A stretch of 53,125 nt of DNA from an uncultured Opitutia bacterium (GCA_903881475.1 CAIRTK010000007.1:1-53125); one strand, 5' to 3'; shown: positions 1 to 9,150, counted from the stretch's first letter. The notes: a model not told the origin generated them from the sequence alone. Numbers and translations are program-made.

Positions 1-267
1 CTGCTCATCAACACCAACAGCCGCACCGACACCTACCCGGCCATCACCGTCCGCGGCGACGCCAACAGCGTCCAGCACGAGGCCAGCGTCTCGAAGGTCA
101 GCGAGGAGCAGATTTTCTACATGCAGCAGCGCGGCCTCACCGAGGGCCAGGCGATGAGCCTGTCGGTCAACGGGTTCGTCAACGACCTCGCGAGCCAGTT
201 CCCGATGGAATATTCCGTCGAGCTGAAGCGCCTCATCGACCTCGAGATGGAGGGCTCGGTGGGCTGA
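1..267 (+). CDS. sufB: SufB, Fe-S cluster assembly scaffold (3' end only)
   Basis: The window opens inside this gene; the frame is open from base 1 and ends in TGA at 265-267, giving the last 88 residues. SufB is the core scaffold of the SufBCD complex, which builds Fe-S clusters in the cytoplasm under iron or oxidative stress. The visible part has the family's C-terminal pattern: [18 protein letters not shown], then [13 protein letters not shown], then a helical tail ending in DLEMEGSVG. The next gene on the same strand is sufD, then sufT, so this is the 3' part of a suf operon. sufC and sufS are not in view and may lie upstream. Identification is confident from the C-terminal signature and context. 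Confidence 0.93.
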   Translation: MLINTNSRTDTYPAITVRGDANSVQHEASVSKVSEEQIFYMQQRGLTEGQAMSLSVNGFVNDLASQFPMEYSVELKRLIDLEMEGSVG

Positions 268-277
268 CGCCCGTTGG

Positions 278-360
278 ATTTTCGATTTTGGACTCCCGAT
301 TTTCGATTCCCCGAAAATTCCGGCTCCCAATCGAAAACGAGAATCCAAAAATCGAAATTT
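278..360. repeat. AT-rich imperfect inverted repeat between sufB and sufD
   Basis: Arms at about 278-310 and 326-360 are built from repeated ATTTTCGATT / AATCGAAAA units and fold back on each other with a few mismatches. The stretch is far more AT-rich than its surroundings. It lies between the sufB stop and the sufD start, so it could form an mRNA hairpin within the operon. It is one of several intergenic palindrome types in the window. Confidence 0.7.
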
Positions 361-365
361 TCCGC

Positions 366-1679
366 ATGTCCGTCTCCGCTCCCCCTTCCCTGACCGGCAG
401 CTTCACACCCGAGCTCTTCGCTGCGCACCTGGCCACCGTCTCGCACCTGCCCGCGTGGTGGCTTGAGCGCAAGCGGGCCGCCTATGAAAAATTCGCCACG
501 CTCCCGCTGCCGACGCGCACCGACGAGTCCTGGCGTTTTGCCACCCTCACCGGTCTGAAGCTCGACGGCTACGCGCTGCCCGCGCCCGCCTCGCCCGACC
601 AACTCGGCCATGCCCCCATCGGCATCGCCAAGGCCGGCAAGCTCGTCCTCGCCAACAACCGCCTGGTCGCGCAGGAATCCATCGCCGCCGAACTCGCCCG
701 GCGCGGCGTGATCTTTGAAACGCTGCAGAACGCCCTCCTGAAGCACGGCGACCTGGTGAAGGCCCATCTCCTCGCCCAGCCGGCCAAGCAGGGCTCCGAG
801 AAATTCTCCGCCCTGCATACCGCCCTGCTGACCGACGGGGCGTTCATCTACCTGCCGCGCGGGGTCGAGCTCGATGAGCCGCTCGCGGTGTTCCACTACG
901 CGCGCGGCGCCGGCGCCGCGGTGTTTCCCCACACGCTCGTCATCGCCGAGGAAAACACCCGGGCCAGCGTCGTGGATTTTTACCGCTCCGCCGACGATGG
1001 CGCCCATTTCGCCTGCGGCCAGAACGACCTCTACGCCGGCCACGGCGCCCAGCTCACCTATGCCGCCGCCCAGACGTGGTCGCGGGAGACGCTCTCCTTC
1101 CAGTCCAATTCCACCGTCGCCCGCCGTGATGCGCGCGTGCAGTCGATGAACCTGCACCTCGGCGGCCGGCAGTCGCGGCATGAGAGTCACAGCCAGCTGC
1201 AGGCGCCCGGCGCCCACAGCGAGATGCTCGCCCTCACCGTCGCCCACGGCCACCAGGAGTTCGACCAGCGCACGCTGCAGATCCACCAGGCACCGCACAC
1301 CAGCTCGAACCTGCTGTACAAGAATGCCCTGCTCGACCACGCCAAGACCATCTTCTCGGGCCTGATCGTCGTCGACCCCGATGCCCAGAAGACCGATGCG
1401 TACCAGAGCAACCGGAACCTGATGCTCAGCGACGATGCCGAGGCCAATTCCCTCCCCGGCCTCGAAATCCAGGCCAACGACGTCCGCTGCACGCACGGCG
1501 CCACCTCCAGCCGGATCGATCCCGAGCAGGAGTTTTACCTCCAGGCCCGCGGCATCCGCAAGGACGACGCCGGCGAGCTGCTCACCTTCGGTTTCTTCGA
1601 GGAGGTCCTGAGCAAGCTCGCCAGCGAGCCGCTGCACGATGCCTTCCGTGACTTGATCAAGGCCAAGTTCAAACAATGA
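366..1679 (+). CDS. sufD: SufD, Fe-S cluster assembly protein
   Basis: This is a 437-residue SufD, partner of SufB in the SufBCD scaffold. The C-terminal right-handed beta-helix core is recognisable: HTLVIAEENTRASVVD, then a block with SRHESHSQL, then YKNALLDHAKTIFSGLI, and the family signature EIQANDVRCTHGAT. His377 in RCTHGAT corresponds to the SufD histidine known to matter for cluster assembly at the SufB-SufD interface. I chose ATG 366 (MSVSAPPSL) because an in-frame start at 288 would translate the AT-rich inverted repeat. The gene follows sufB by about 100 bp and precedes sufT by 94 bp. Confidence 0.94.
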   Translation: MSVSAPPSLTGSFTPELFAAHLATVSHLPAWWLERKRAAYEKFATLPLPTRTDESWRFATLTGLKLDGYALPAPASPDQLGHAPIGIAKAGKLVLANNRLVAQESIAAELARRGVIFETLQNALLKHGDLVKAHLLAQPAKQGSEKFSALHTALLTDGAFIYLPRGVELDEPLAVFHYARGAGAAVFPHTLVIAEENTRASVVDFYRSADDGAHFACGQNDLYAGHGAQLTYAAAQTWSRETLSFQSNSTVARRDARVQSMNLHLGGRQSRHESHSQLQAPGAHSEMLALTVAHGHQEFDQRTLQIHQAPHTSSNLLYKNALLDHAKTIFSGLIVVDPDAQKTDAYQSNRNLMLSDDAEANSLPGLEIQANDVRCTHGATSSRIDPEQEFYLQARGIRKDDAGELLTFGFFEEVLSKLASEPLHDAFRDLIKAKFKQ

Positions 1680-1680
1680 C

Positions 1681-1738
1681 CGGTAGGGCGCGTGATCCTT
1701 AACGCGCCGTGGCGGATGAGGGATAATCCGCCCTACCG
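1681..1738. repeat. Intergenic palindrome, CGGTAGGGCG type
   Basis: Perfect 10-bp terminal arms (CGGTAGGGCG at 1681-1690, CGCCCTACCG at 1729-1738) flank an interior with further partial complementarity (GGATCC- and GGATAATCC-like stretches). It begins one base after the sufD stop and lies upstream of sufT, so it is probably transcribed as a hairpin within the suf mRNA. Confidence 0.75.
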
Positions 1739-1773
1739 ACTCCCTCCACTCCTCGCTACTTCCCTCTCCTCCC

Positions 1774-2316
1774 ATGAACACCGACCGCACCCTCTCCCGC
1801 GAGGTCATCGCCACCCAGATTCCTTCCGGCGACAAGACGCCCCTGCCCGCTGGCACGCGGATCACGATCTCGCAGACCCTCGGCGGCACCTATACGGTCG
1901 CGACGGACTTCGGTCTCTTCCGCATTGAAGCCAAGGATGGCGATGCCCTCGGCGAGACCGTCGCCAACCCCACCGTCAAGGCCGCGACGCTTCCCGGCGG
2001 CGCGCCCGATCCCGAGGCCATCTGGACGCAGCTGCGCCATGTGTTCGATCCCGAAATCCCGGTCAACATCGTGGACCTCGGCCTGGTTTACTCGATGGAT
2101 GTTTCCGGCGACACGGCAACCGGCTACAAGGTGGACGTGGCCATGACGCTCACCGCGCCCGGCTGCGGCATGGGTCCGGCCATCGCGGAAGATGCGAAGA
2201 CCAAGATCCTCCTCGTCCCCGGCGTCGGTGCGGCCGAGGTCCGCATCACCTGGGAGCCCGCGTGGAACCAGTCGATGATCAGCGAGGAAGGAAAGATGAA
2301 GCTCGGCCTGATCTGA
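1774..2316 (+). CDS. sufT: SufT, MIP18/DUF59-family Fe-S assembly factor
   Basis: This 180-residue protein has an N-terminal beta-rich region (1-75) followed by a MIP18/DUF59 domain (about 80-170). Diagnostic motifs are DPEIPVNIVDLGLVY (92-106) and TAPGCGMG (127-134) with the conserved Cys131. SufT proteins help mature Fe-S proteins, notably when demand for clusters is high. The N-terminal extension is typical of SufT and separates it from short PaaD-like relatives. The gene is last in the visible suf operon and converges on the membrane protein ending at 2456. Start ATG 1774 fits the family's length. Confidence 0.9.
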   Translation: MNTDRTLSREVIATQIPSGDKTPLPAGTRITISQTLGGTYTVATDFGLFRIEAKDGDALGETVANPTVKAATLPGGAPDPEAIWTQLRHVFDPEIPVNIVDLGLVYSMDVSGDTATGYKVDVAMTLTAPGCGMGPAIAEDAKTKILLVPGVGAAEVRITWEPAWNQSMISEEGKMKLGLI

Positions 2317-2333
2317 TTGCTTGCGCGGGGAAA

Positions 2334-2450
2334 TTGAAACGCAAAGACGCGAAGGCGCAGAAGACAGGGCAAACCCTGATTCTTCAGCCAAGACCAGCCG
2401 GCCTTGGCGATCGGGCCTGGCGCTTTCGCTTCCTCGCGATTAGTCTCCCC
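2334..2450. repeat. Dispersed repeat (GCAAAGACGC type), copy 1
   Basis: The segment beginning GCAAAGACGC at 2341 is closely related to one beginning at 31518: both read GCAAAGACGC, then a GGCGC-AAGA block, then GCAAA-CCCTGATT. The other end (CGCTTTCGCTTCC, near 2420-2440) is weakly complementary to the first. It fills the gap between convergent sufT and the membrane protein gene. Confidence 0.55.
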
Positions 2451-2455
2451 CGGTT

Positions 2456-4111
2456 TCAGGGCGCGCTGATATCAGCCGGATCCTTGGGCTTCGGGCGCCA
2501 CACCCGCACCGGGCTGTGGCCGAAGTAGGTGAAATAATCCACCTGCTCAACCTTGTCATAGTTCTTCTTGAGCAGCTCCGGGTCGCAAAAATAAGGGTCG
2601 TCGAACTCCGTCAGCACCATGCCGTAGTTCCGGTTCGCGACCTTCGTCCGGACGTCGGACTCCGTCGCGTTGTACCGCCGGGCCAGCGCCCCGACCATGG
2701 GATCGCGTTCCGCGCGGTTGTCCGAGAACGCGAAGCCGATGAACATCGTGTTGCCGTTGTGCAGCACGTGCCGGCTGTCGCGCTCAAAAATATCCGTCAC
2801 GCACGCGATGCCCAGCACCTCGGCATGGGTGTCGAACACCAGGCGTTCCAACCGGTGGTAGGCCGCGCTCGAATCCGGCACCCCGGGGATATCCATGAAG
2901 AGCGTGACAAAGACGATCAGGATCAGCCCGAAGCCGACCTTGAACCAGCGCCGGCTGGCCGCGTGCGCCGCCAGCAGGAACATGAGCGGGAAAAGCAAAT
3001 GGAGATGGTACGTGAAGTAGGCGCCGGCGTTATGGCCCATGTAGAAGTAGACCAGCGCGAGAAAGATGACGAAGACCGTGCCCATCGCGAGGAAGCGCAG
3101 CTCGTCGCGCCGGGCCTTCTTGTCGATCCGGCCCGTGAGCTTCTCCTGGCGCCGGGCCGCCTGCCGCCGCCAGAGCCACGCCACCAGCCCGCACCCCATC
3201 AGCAGGAAGAACGGCCATCCGCGCTGGAACAGCATGATCGTGTGCATCAGCGAGACGTCCTCCCGCCAGTTCACGATGGCCCCGCCGCGCTGCACGATGA
3301 CCGTCTCGATGTAGTAATACGGGTAGAAATAGCACGAGGCCCAGAAGGTCAGCCCGAGCAGGCCGAAGAATCCCACGCCGAGCCAGCAGGCCGCGCGCCT
3401 GTCGCGCACGATGAAGTGGCACAGCAGCGTCGCACAGCCCGCCAGCGCAAAATAGGATTTGCACTGGAACGCCACCACGGCGCACAGCAGCCCGACGACC
3501 GACGACCCGAGGGTGTAGCCGCGTTCCCACGGCACGTAGAGGCCCAGCAGGAAAAAGCACAGGCCGAGGGTGTCGGGGCGGGCCGTGATCTCGATGTTGC
3601 CCAGGCTCATCCAATAATAAAACACCGCCGACAGCAGCGCGATGCCGAGTCCCGCGCCCGCCTTCTGCATCACGCGCACGATGAGCCAAAGCGAGGCAAA
3701 GAGGAAGATCAGCACGACCATGCGGTGCGCCGGGTAGTCGTCGCCCAGCAGCGGCTTGAGGGCCAGCACCACGTAATTGTAGAGCGGGCCGAAGCAGTAG
3801 GCCGCCCCGGGGAGCTCGGTGATCGTATAGGGATTCCGTCCGTGCTCCAGCAGCCAGGTCGTCTGCCAGATCGCCGGCTCGTTGTATTCCTGCGGACCCG
3901 GCTGGGTGATCATCTTCACATGCGAGAACAGCAGCGGGATGAACCAGCCGATCGCAATGACGATGCCGGCAAAGTTCACGCACCGCACCAGCTGGTCCAC
4001 CGACCGCCGCCGCCACCGTTCCAGCAGCCAGCCGGGAAGACCGTTGAGCATGGCCCGGAACCGGGCCATCGGGCCGGCGGGCGGGGCCTTCTGGTTCCTA
4101 CTTTTCGACAT
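2456..4111 (-). CDS. Polytopic membrane protein, glycosyltransferase-like (GT-C type)
   Basis: A 551-residue integral membrane protein with about 11 hydrophobic segments. A cytoplasmic basic N-terminus is followed by a large loop after the first segment (QPGPQEYNEPAIWQTTWLL, then GRNPYTITELPGAAYCFGPL), as in lipid-linked-sugar glycosyltransferases of the GT39/PMT/ArnT fold. The C-terminal 150 residues are soluble. I cannot name the donor or acceptor; an oligosaccharide- or exopolysaccharide-related role is inference. In-frame starts also exist upstream (GTG 4222); ATG 4111 (MSKSRNQ) is preferred because the upstream extension has low-complexity composition, but this is uncertain. Divergent from the Deg protease gene. 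Confidence 0.7.
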   Translation of the reverse strand: MSKSRNQKAPPAGPMARFRAMLNGLPGWLLERWRRRSVDQLVRCVNFAGIVIAIGWFIPLLFSHVKMITQPGPQEYNEPAIWQTTWLLEHGRNPYTITELPGAAYCFGPLYNYVVLALKPLLGDDYPAHRMVVLIFLFASLWLIVRVMQKAGAGLGIALLSAVFYYWMSLGNIEITARPDTLGLCFFLLGLYVPWERGYTLGSSVVGLLCAVVAFQCKSYFALAGCATLLCHFIVRDRRAACWLGVGFFGLLGLTFWASCYFYPYYYIETVIVQRGGAIVNWREDVSLMHTIMLFQRGWPFFLLMGCGLVAWLWRRQAARRQEKLTGRIDKKARRDELRFLAMGTVFVIFLALVYFYMGHNAGAYFTYHLHLLFPLMFLLAAHAASRRWFKVGFGLILIVFVTLFMDIPGVPDSSAAYHRLERLVFDTHAEVLGIACVTDIFERDSRHVLHNGNTMFIGFAFSDNRAERDPMVGALARRYNATESDVRTKVANRNYGMVLTEFDDPYFCDPELLKKNYDKVEQVDYFTYFGHSPVRVWRPKPKDPADISAP

Positions 4112-4241
4112 GGGCAAGGGAGGGTGGCAAACTCGCCCCCAGTTTCGGGCCGCGCCCGCCTGATGCAATGTCGAATGAGATTGGTCCCAGAGGTCCATCG
4201 CTTTCATGATCCGTTTACCCACTGCAAGGTAACCCGCCGGA

Positions 4242-5861
4242 ATGAAAAAACTGGCCTTAGCCCGGACAGATGCATGCGCTTACCGGCGCATGCATCTGTC
4301 TTCGCTCTTACCCCGCGGACCGGCTACTTGGCTGCTGGCTGCCATTCTCACCGGCATGACCGTCCGCGCCGCCGACGCACCCTCCGGTCCGGGCCCGGCC
4401 ACAAGCCCTTCGGCCAGCGCCGAGGCCAAGCCGGGTTCTGTCGAAAACTCCGTGGTGAAAATCTTCTCCACCATGCGCTACCCCGATCCCTTTCGCCCGT
4501 GGACCAAACAGCCTCCCACCGAAGTGACCGGGTCTGGCGTCGTGATCGAAGGTAACCGCATCCTCACCAACGCGCACGTTGTGCTCTACGCAAGCCAGGT
4601 CCAGGTGCAGGCCAACCAGTCGGGCGACAAGGTGTCGGCCACGGTCGTGGCCATGGCGCCGGGCATCGATCTCGCCGTGCTGAAGCTGGAGGACGAGTCG
4701 TTTTTCGAGAGCCACCCTGCGCTCCCGCGCGCCACCGTCCTGCCCGAAATCAAGGATTCCGTGCTGGCGTACGGCTTTCCCACGGGTGGCAACAGCCTCT
4801 CCATCACCAAGGGCATTGTCTCGCGCATCGAGTTCATGCCATATAATTTCCCAACTTTTGGCCTGCGCATCCAAATCGACGCCGCGATCAACCCCGGGAA
4901 TAGCGGCGGTCCCGCCGTTGCCGGTGACAAGATGATCGGTCTCGCCTTCAGCGTGCTCGGCAATGCCCAGAATATCGGCTATATCATTCCCAACGAGGAA
5001 GTGGAACTGTTCCTGAAGGACATCGCCGACGGCACCTACGATGGAAAGCCGATGATGTACGATGAAACGCAAAAATTCCAGAATCCCTCGCTGCACAGCT
5101 ACCTGAAACTGGGAAAAACCGCCGAAGGCATCCTGGTGCGCCAGCCCTTCGAGCAGTCCGCGGACTATCCCTTGAAAAAATGGGATGTGATCACGCAGAT
5201 CGGCGATGCGCCGGTGGACGACGAAGGCATGATCAAGCTCGGCCCCAATCTGCGCGTGCGATTCGAATACCTTATCCAGAAAATCGCCCGCAACGGCACC
5301 GTCCCCCTGACCGTCTGGCGCGACGGCCGTAAAATCGCCGTTGAGCTACCCGTCTCCAGCACACGCCCGATGCTCGTGCACGATCTGAAGGGAAGCTATC
5401 CGTCGTATTTCGTTTATGGCCCGTTGGTTTTTTCCGAGGTCACCAGCCAGTTCCTCGGCGGCATCAACCGCGATTCGATCGACGGTCTCGCCTTCGGCGG
5501 AAGCCCGCTGGTGGCGCGTAAGGGTGAAAAGCCGGCCTTTCCCGGCGAGCAATTGGTGGTGATTTCCTCCCCTTTCTTCCCGCACAAGCTGGCCAAGGCC
5601 TATTGGCCGCCAACCGGATGGGTCGTGGCCACGGTCAATGGCACGCCGATCAAGAATCTAGCCCATCTCGTGGCGGTGCTGCGCGATTTGCCGGACGAGT
5701 TCGTCGTCTTCGAGTTTGTCGGGCGCGGCGCAGAAACCTTCGTGTTTCCCCGCAAGGAAATGGTCGCGGCCACGGAAGAAATCCTGAACGACAACGGCGT
5801 CCGGGCCCAGGGCTCGCCCGACACCCTCGCCATCTGGAACACCCAGCCGGCAAAAAAATAA
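4242..5861 (+). CDS. HtrA/Deg-type periplasmic serine protease
   Basis: A 539-residue trypsin-like serine protease. The triad is His112 (in TNAHVV), Asp143 (GIDLAVLK) and Ser221 (NPGNSGGP). A signal peptide is present (WLLAAILTGMTVRAADA), followed by a Ser/Pro/Ala linker. After the protease domain (about 65-260) come a PDZ domain (about 275-370) and a second, more divergent PDZ-like region near 440-520. The long C-terminal part resembles plant Deg9-like and other non-DegP Deg proteases more than DegP itself. Likely role: quality control in the envelope. ATG 4242 is used; ATG 4290 (MHLSSLLPRG) also gives a signal peptide and sits in a perfect hairpin. Confidence 0.88.
   Translation: MKKLALARTDACAYRRMHLSSLLPRGPATWLLAAILTGMTVRAADAPSGPGPATSPSASAEAKPGSVENSVVKIFSTMRYPDPFRPWTKQPPTEVTGSGVVIEGNRILTNAHVVLYASQVQVQANQSGDKVSATVVAMAPGIDLAVLKLEDESFFESHPALPRATVLPEIKDSVLAYGFPTGGNSLSITKGIVSRIEFMPYNFPTFGLRIQIDAAINPGNSGGPAVAGDKMIGLAFSVLGNAQNIGYIIPNEEVELFLKDIADGTYDGKPMMYDETQKFQNPSLHSYLKLGKTAEGILVRQPFEQSADYPLKKWDVITQIGDAPVDDEGMIKLGPNLRVRFEYLIQKIARNGTVPLTVWRDGRKIAVELPVSSTRPMLVHDLKGSYPSYFVYGPLVFSEVTSQFLGGINRDSIDGLAFGGSPLVARKGEKPAFPGEQLVVISSPFFPHKLAKAYWPPTGWVVATVNGTPIKNLAHLVAVLRDLPDEFVVFEFVGRGAETFVFPRKEMVAATEEILNDNGVRAQGSPDTLAIWNTQPAKK
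4267..4298 (+). promoter_or_regulatory. Perfect 13-bp hairpin over the alternative start of the Deg protease
   Basis: CAGATGCATGCGC (4267-4279) and GCGCATGCATCTG (4286-4298) are perfect inverted repeats with a 6-base loop. The right arm contains ATG 4290, a possible start of the protease gene. As DNA it could be an operator; as RNA it could hide the start codon. Only the symmetry is seen; the role is inferred. Confidence 0.45.
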
Positions 5862-5924
5862 TTCCCGCCAGCTTCACCGGCGGCCAGTTCATCGGGGACG
5901 TTACAGACCGACCAGGCGCACCGC

Positions 5925-7211
5925 CTAGGCACGCTCCGATTCAATCTGCTCCAGCGATTTGCCCGAGGTGTCGGGCATGAAGCCGAAGCCCACCACGCCG
6001 CTGATCGCGAGGAACAGCGTCAGCAACGCGGCGATTTCCCGGATGCCGGCGTGCGCCAGCACCGGCACGAAAAAGCTCCAGATGCCGAGGAAGGTGCGCG
6101 CCACGCCAAACGTGAAACCCTGCGCCGTGCCGCGCAATCGCGTGGGAAAAAGTTCCTGGCTGAAGACCTTGTAGAAGGCCTCGCCCGCCAGCGCCGAGCC
6201 CACCGCGAACAGTACGATATTGGCCACGACCGACACGATCGTGAACGGGAAGACCAGGAACAGGCCGTAGGCCAGGACCTGCATGATCGCACCGACACCC
6301 CAGATGACCCGGCGGGTGCGGAAATCACCGTCCGCGTACTTCATGAAGACTGTCACGGTGACAATCATGGTGACCGCGAAGTTGGCGCTGGAGAGGCCGA
6401 CACTCATGGCCTGGCCGCCGGCGTGGAGCGTACTGATGATGTAGGGGTTGAAGATCCCCGCCGTGCCGGCCGCGATGTTCCAGAAGAGATAGATCGTCGC
6501 GGTCCAGACCAGCGCCTTGAGGTTCGAGCCGCGGAACAACTCCGCCATGCTGCCCAGCGCGCCCTTGGCCGACTTGGCGGCTTCCTGCCAGCGCGCGGAC
6601 TCGGCCAGCCCGCGGCGCAGCGCCCAGGTCACGATCGCGACCACGAACAGGTGCAGGAAGACAATGCGGATCCCGAGCAGTCCCCACGGCGCCAAGGCCA
6701 GGGCCATCCACAGGACCACCACCGGGCCGAGGCACCAGGCGACCTGGGTGAAGCCGAGCAGCTTCCCGCGCGCCTTCGCCGGGGCGAATTCGCCCACCAG
6801 CGCCAGCGAGGTCGGCACGTCCGCTCCCACCGCCACGCCCACAATGAAGGTGCCGGCGAACAGCATGGTTGCATTGACCGCCAGCGCGATCAGCAGGATA
6901 CCGAACGCATAGACCATCAGGTCATATTGGTAGATGCGTTTCCGGCCGAGTTTGTCGCCGAGCCAGCCGCCGAGAAATGCCCCGAGCGCACAACCGAGCG
7001 CATTGGGGCCGATGGCCGCGAGCACGCCCACGGTGCCGTCCGTCAGGCCGAATTCCTTCTGCAGGATCGCGAGTCCCGCCCCGAGGGCGACAATGGAGCC
7101 GGCATCGAGGTAGGACGCCATACCCGCAAGCGCGGACCATTTCCATTGCTGGCGGGTGATGGAGGAGGAGTCGCCCGGAGTGTCAGCGGCGAGAGGGGTG
7201 TTCGGGCTCAC
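5925..7211 (-). CDS. MFS permease (sugar/organic-acid type), GTG start
   Basis: A 428-residue protein with 12 predicted membrane segments and the MFS motif A loop between helices 2 and 3 (GGWLGDKLGRKR). A second conserved stretch (ADVPTSLALVGEFAPAKARG) is typical of the sugar and aromatic-acid branches. It begins at GTG 7211, 60 bp downstream of the adenine deaminase gene on the same strand, so the two are probably cotranscribed. A purine or nucleoside substrate is therefore possible, but the family does not fix the substrate. It converges on the Deg protease gene. Confidence 0.82.
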   Translation of the reverse strand: MSPNTPLAADTPGDSSSITRQQWKWSALAGMASYLDAGSIVALGAGLAILQKEFGLTDGTVGVLAAIGPNALGCALGAFLGGWLGDKLGRKRIYQYDLMVYAFGILLIALAVNATMLFAGTFIVGVAVGADVPTSLALVGEFAPAKARGKLLGFTQVAWCLGPVVVLWMALALAPWGLLGIRIVFLHLFVVAIVTWALRRGLAESARWQEAAKSAKGALGSMAELFRGSNLKALVWTATIYLFWNIAAGTAGIFNPYIISTLHAGGQAMSVGLSSANFAVTMIVTVTVFMKYADGDFRTRRVIWGVGAIMQVLAYGLFLVFPFTIVSVVANIVLFAVGSALAGEAFYKVFSQELFPTRLRGTAQGFTFGVARTFLGIWSFFVPVLAHAGIREIAALLTLFLAISGVVGFGFMPDTSGKSLEQIESERA

Positions 7212-7271
7212 GCAGGGTGAATGAAGCTGGGTTGGGGTGCAGTTTCAGCGGGGTATGCAGCAAAGAAAGCC

Positions 7272-8918
7272 TCATCCCACGCAATTATCCATCAGCGGTT
7301 GAAACGCCCAGTTCGTCCCGGAAAACAGCCCGCGATCGCTGAGCTTCAGATCCGGAATGACCAGCAGCGCCATGAAGGACAGCGTCATGAAGGGCGCGTC
7401 GAGCCGCGACCCCAGCTGCTTGGCCAGCGCATCGAGCGCCGTGTAGCGCCGCGCCACCGTGCGGCCGTCCTTGTCGGACATCAGGCCGGCAATCGGCAGC
7501 GGCAAAACGGCCCGGCGGCCCGGACCGACCGCACTGATTCCGCCGTGATGCGCGATGACCAGATTGACCGCCGCCGCGATCGAGGCGTCATCCGCACCCA
7601 CGGCGACGATGTTGTGCGAATCGTGCGCAACCGACGATGCCAGGGCTCCGTCCCGCAGCCCGAATCCCCGGATAAACCCGACGGCCACCGGCGCCCGCGG
7701 CGCATAACGGTTGACCACGGCGATCTTCAGCAGGTCCCGGCCGGGGTCGGCGACCGCGCAGCCGTCCACGACCTTGGCCCGCAGCCGCAGGGCGCGGGTG
7801 ATGAGCTGGCCGTTCAGCGCATCGATGATATTCAATTTTCCCGAACCTGCCCTTACGGCAAAGTCCTCCGCCCGCCGCGGCCGGGCGCGAAATTGATTCA
7901 CCACCCGGGCTCGCTGCCGCGGCAACAGGCTCCGCCCCTGCCGGGCCACCAGCCGGCCCGCGATCCAGGTGCGCCGCACACGGAAATTCCGCCAGCTGTC
8001 CACCTCGATGAAATCCGCCGGATCGCCCTCGCGCAGCAGGCCGACGGCAAGGCCATAGTGCCGCACCGGGTTGGCCGACGCACAGGCCAGCACGTCGAAG
8101 CGGTTCGCGCCGAGCGCGAGCGCCCGCCGCACGTGCTCGTCAAGATGCCGCACCATCAGCAGGTCGGGGTGCAGGTCGTCGCAGCAGAACATGCAGTTCA
8201 TGGGATCCGTTTTAAGGAGCGGCGCCAGCGCGGCAAAATTCCGCGCGGCCGAGCCTTCCCGGATGAGAATCTGCATGCCCGCGGCTAGCTTGTCCTTCGC
8301 CTCGGCGAGCGTGAAGCACTCGTGGTCGGTCGTGATGCCCGCGGCGGCATAGCGCTCGGCCAGCTGGCCGCGCAAGCCGGGCGCGTGGCCGTCCACCGGC
8401 TTGCCGGCCCGCTTCGCCGCCGCAATCATCGCGAGCAGCGCGGGATCACCGTTCAGCACGCCGGGAAAATTCATCACCTCGGCGAGGAATTTCACGTCCG
8501 GCAGCGCCAGCAGCTTCGCCACCGCGCGGGCATCCAGCGCCGCGCCCGCCGTCTCGAACGTCGTGGCCGGCACGCAGGACGGCACCCCGAAGTTGAACTT
8601 GAACGGCGACCGGCGACCGTCGGCGATCATGTAACGAACTCCCGCCGCCCCGAGGACATTGGCGATCTCGTGCGGGTCGGACACCGTCGCCACCGTGCCA
8701 TGCACCACGGCATGCCGGGCAAACTCCACCGGCGGCAGCATCGAGCTCTCAATGTGGATATGCGCATCGACCAGCCCGGGCATGAGCAGATGAGGGCCGC
8801 GGACCCGGGCATCGCGGACGATCCGCCGGATGATTCCGGCCGCCACCTCGATCGTGCCCGGAAATTCCGTGCGGTTAAGCACATCGACGATTCGGCCGGA
8901 GATGCGTTGGACGGTCAT
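7272..8918 (-). CDS. ade: Adenine deaminase
   Basis: A 548-residue amidohydrolase of the Ade family (COG1001), which converts adenine to hypoxanthine and ammonia in purine salvage. The metal site starts with MPGLVDAHIHIESSML (His53 and His55). Other family blocks are TVATVSDPHEIANV, GHAPGLRG, DHECFTLAEA, and CCDDLHPDLL in the catalytic core. The C-terminal domain has VAHDSHNIVAVG and HHGGI, characteristic of Ade rather than other amidohydrolases. ATG 8918 (MTVQRISGRI) gives the normal N-terminal beta domain; a longer in-frame extension to 8996 reads through a repeat and is rejected. Leads a likely operon with the MFS permease. Confidence 0.93.
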   Translation of the reverse strand: MTVQRISGRIVDVLNRTEFPGTIEVAAGIIRRIVRDARVRGPHLLMPGLVDAHIHIESSMLPPVEFARHAVVHGTVATVSDPHEIANVLGAAGVRYMIADGRRSPFKFNFGVPSCVPATTFETAGAALDARAVAKLLALPDVKFLAEVMNFPGVLNGDPALLAMIAAAKRAGKPVDGHAPGLRGQLAERYAAAGITTDHECFTLAEAKDKLAAGMQILIREGSAARNFAALAPLLKTDPMNCMFCCDDLHPDLLMVRHLDEHVRRALALGANRFDVLACASANPVRHYGLAVGLLREGDPADFIEVDSWRNFRVRRTWIAGRLVARQGRSLLPRQRARVVNQFRARPRRAEDFAVRAGSGKLNIIDALNGQLITRALRLRAKVVDGCAVADPGRDLLKIAVVNRYAPRAPVAVGFIRGFGLRDGALASSVAHDSHNIVAVGADDASIAAAVNLVIAHHGGISAVGPGRRAVLPLPIAGLMSDKDGRTVARRYTALDALAKQLGSRLDAPFMTLSFMALLVIPDLKLSDRGLFSGTNWAFQPLMDNCVG

Positions 8919-8981
8919 GCGCGCTGAGAAATGGCCCTGGCCGGCGCCGTTGGCAAGACCGTCACCCATCCGGGAATTTTC

Positions 8982-9150
8982 AACCACGGATTGCACAGAT
9001 CCAATCCGGATAATACCGCTCAGAGCGGAAAGCAGATGGTTCAGATCCGAACCCGGTTCAGGATGTCTTTATCCGGATCGAATCCGTGAAATCCATGGTC
9101 AAAGAAACGATTGGGTTGTCTCTCCGTTTCCTCGGTTACCTCCTGTAAAA
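8982..9150. repeat. Compound intergenic inverted repeat upstream of clpP
   Basis: This fills most of the 301-bp gap between the divergent ade and clpP genes. Arms at 8982-9013 and 9069-9100 match in about 26 of 32 positions (ACCACGGATT... against ...ATCCATGGTC). A 30-bp unit at 9121-9150 (TCTCCGTTTCCTCGGTTACC then TCCTGTAAAA) recurs at 32895-32924 with 27 of 30 identical. Any ade or clpP promoter must lie in or beside it. Confidence 0.75.

Noticed and set aside
117-1889. 590-codon minus-strand open frame over sufD
   Set aside because: Antisense to a clear SufD; no recognised domain.
2516-4555. 679-codon plus-strand open frame over the membrane protein gene
   Set aside because: Antisense shadow rich in Arg, Gln and His; the minus strand encodes regular hydrophobic helices.
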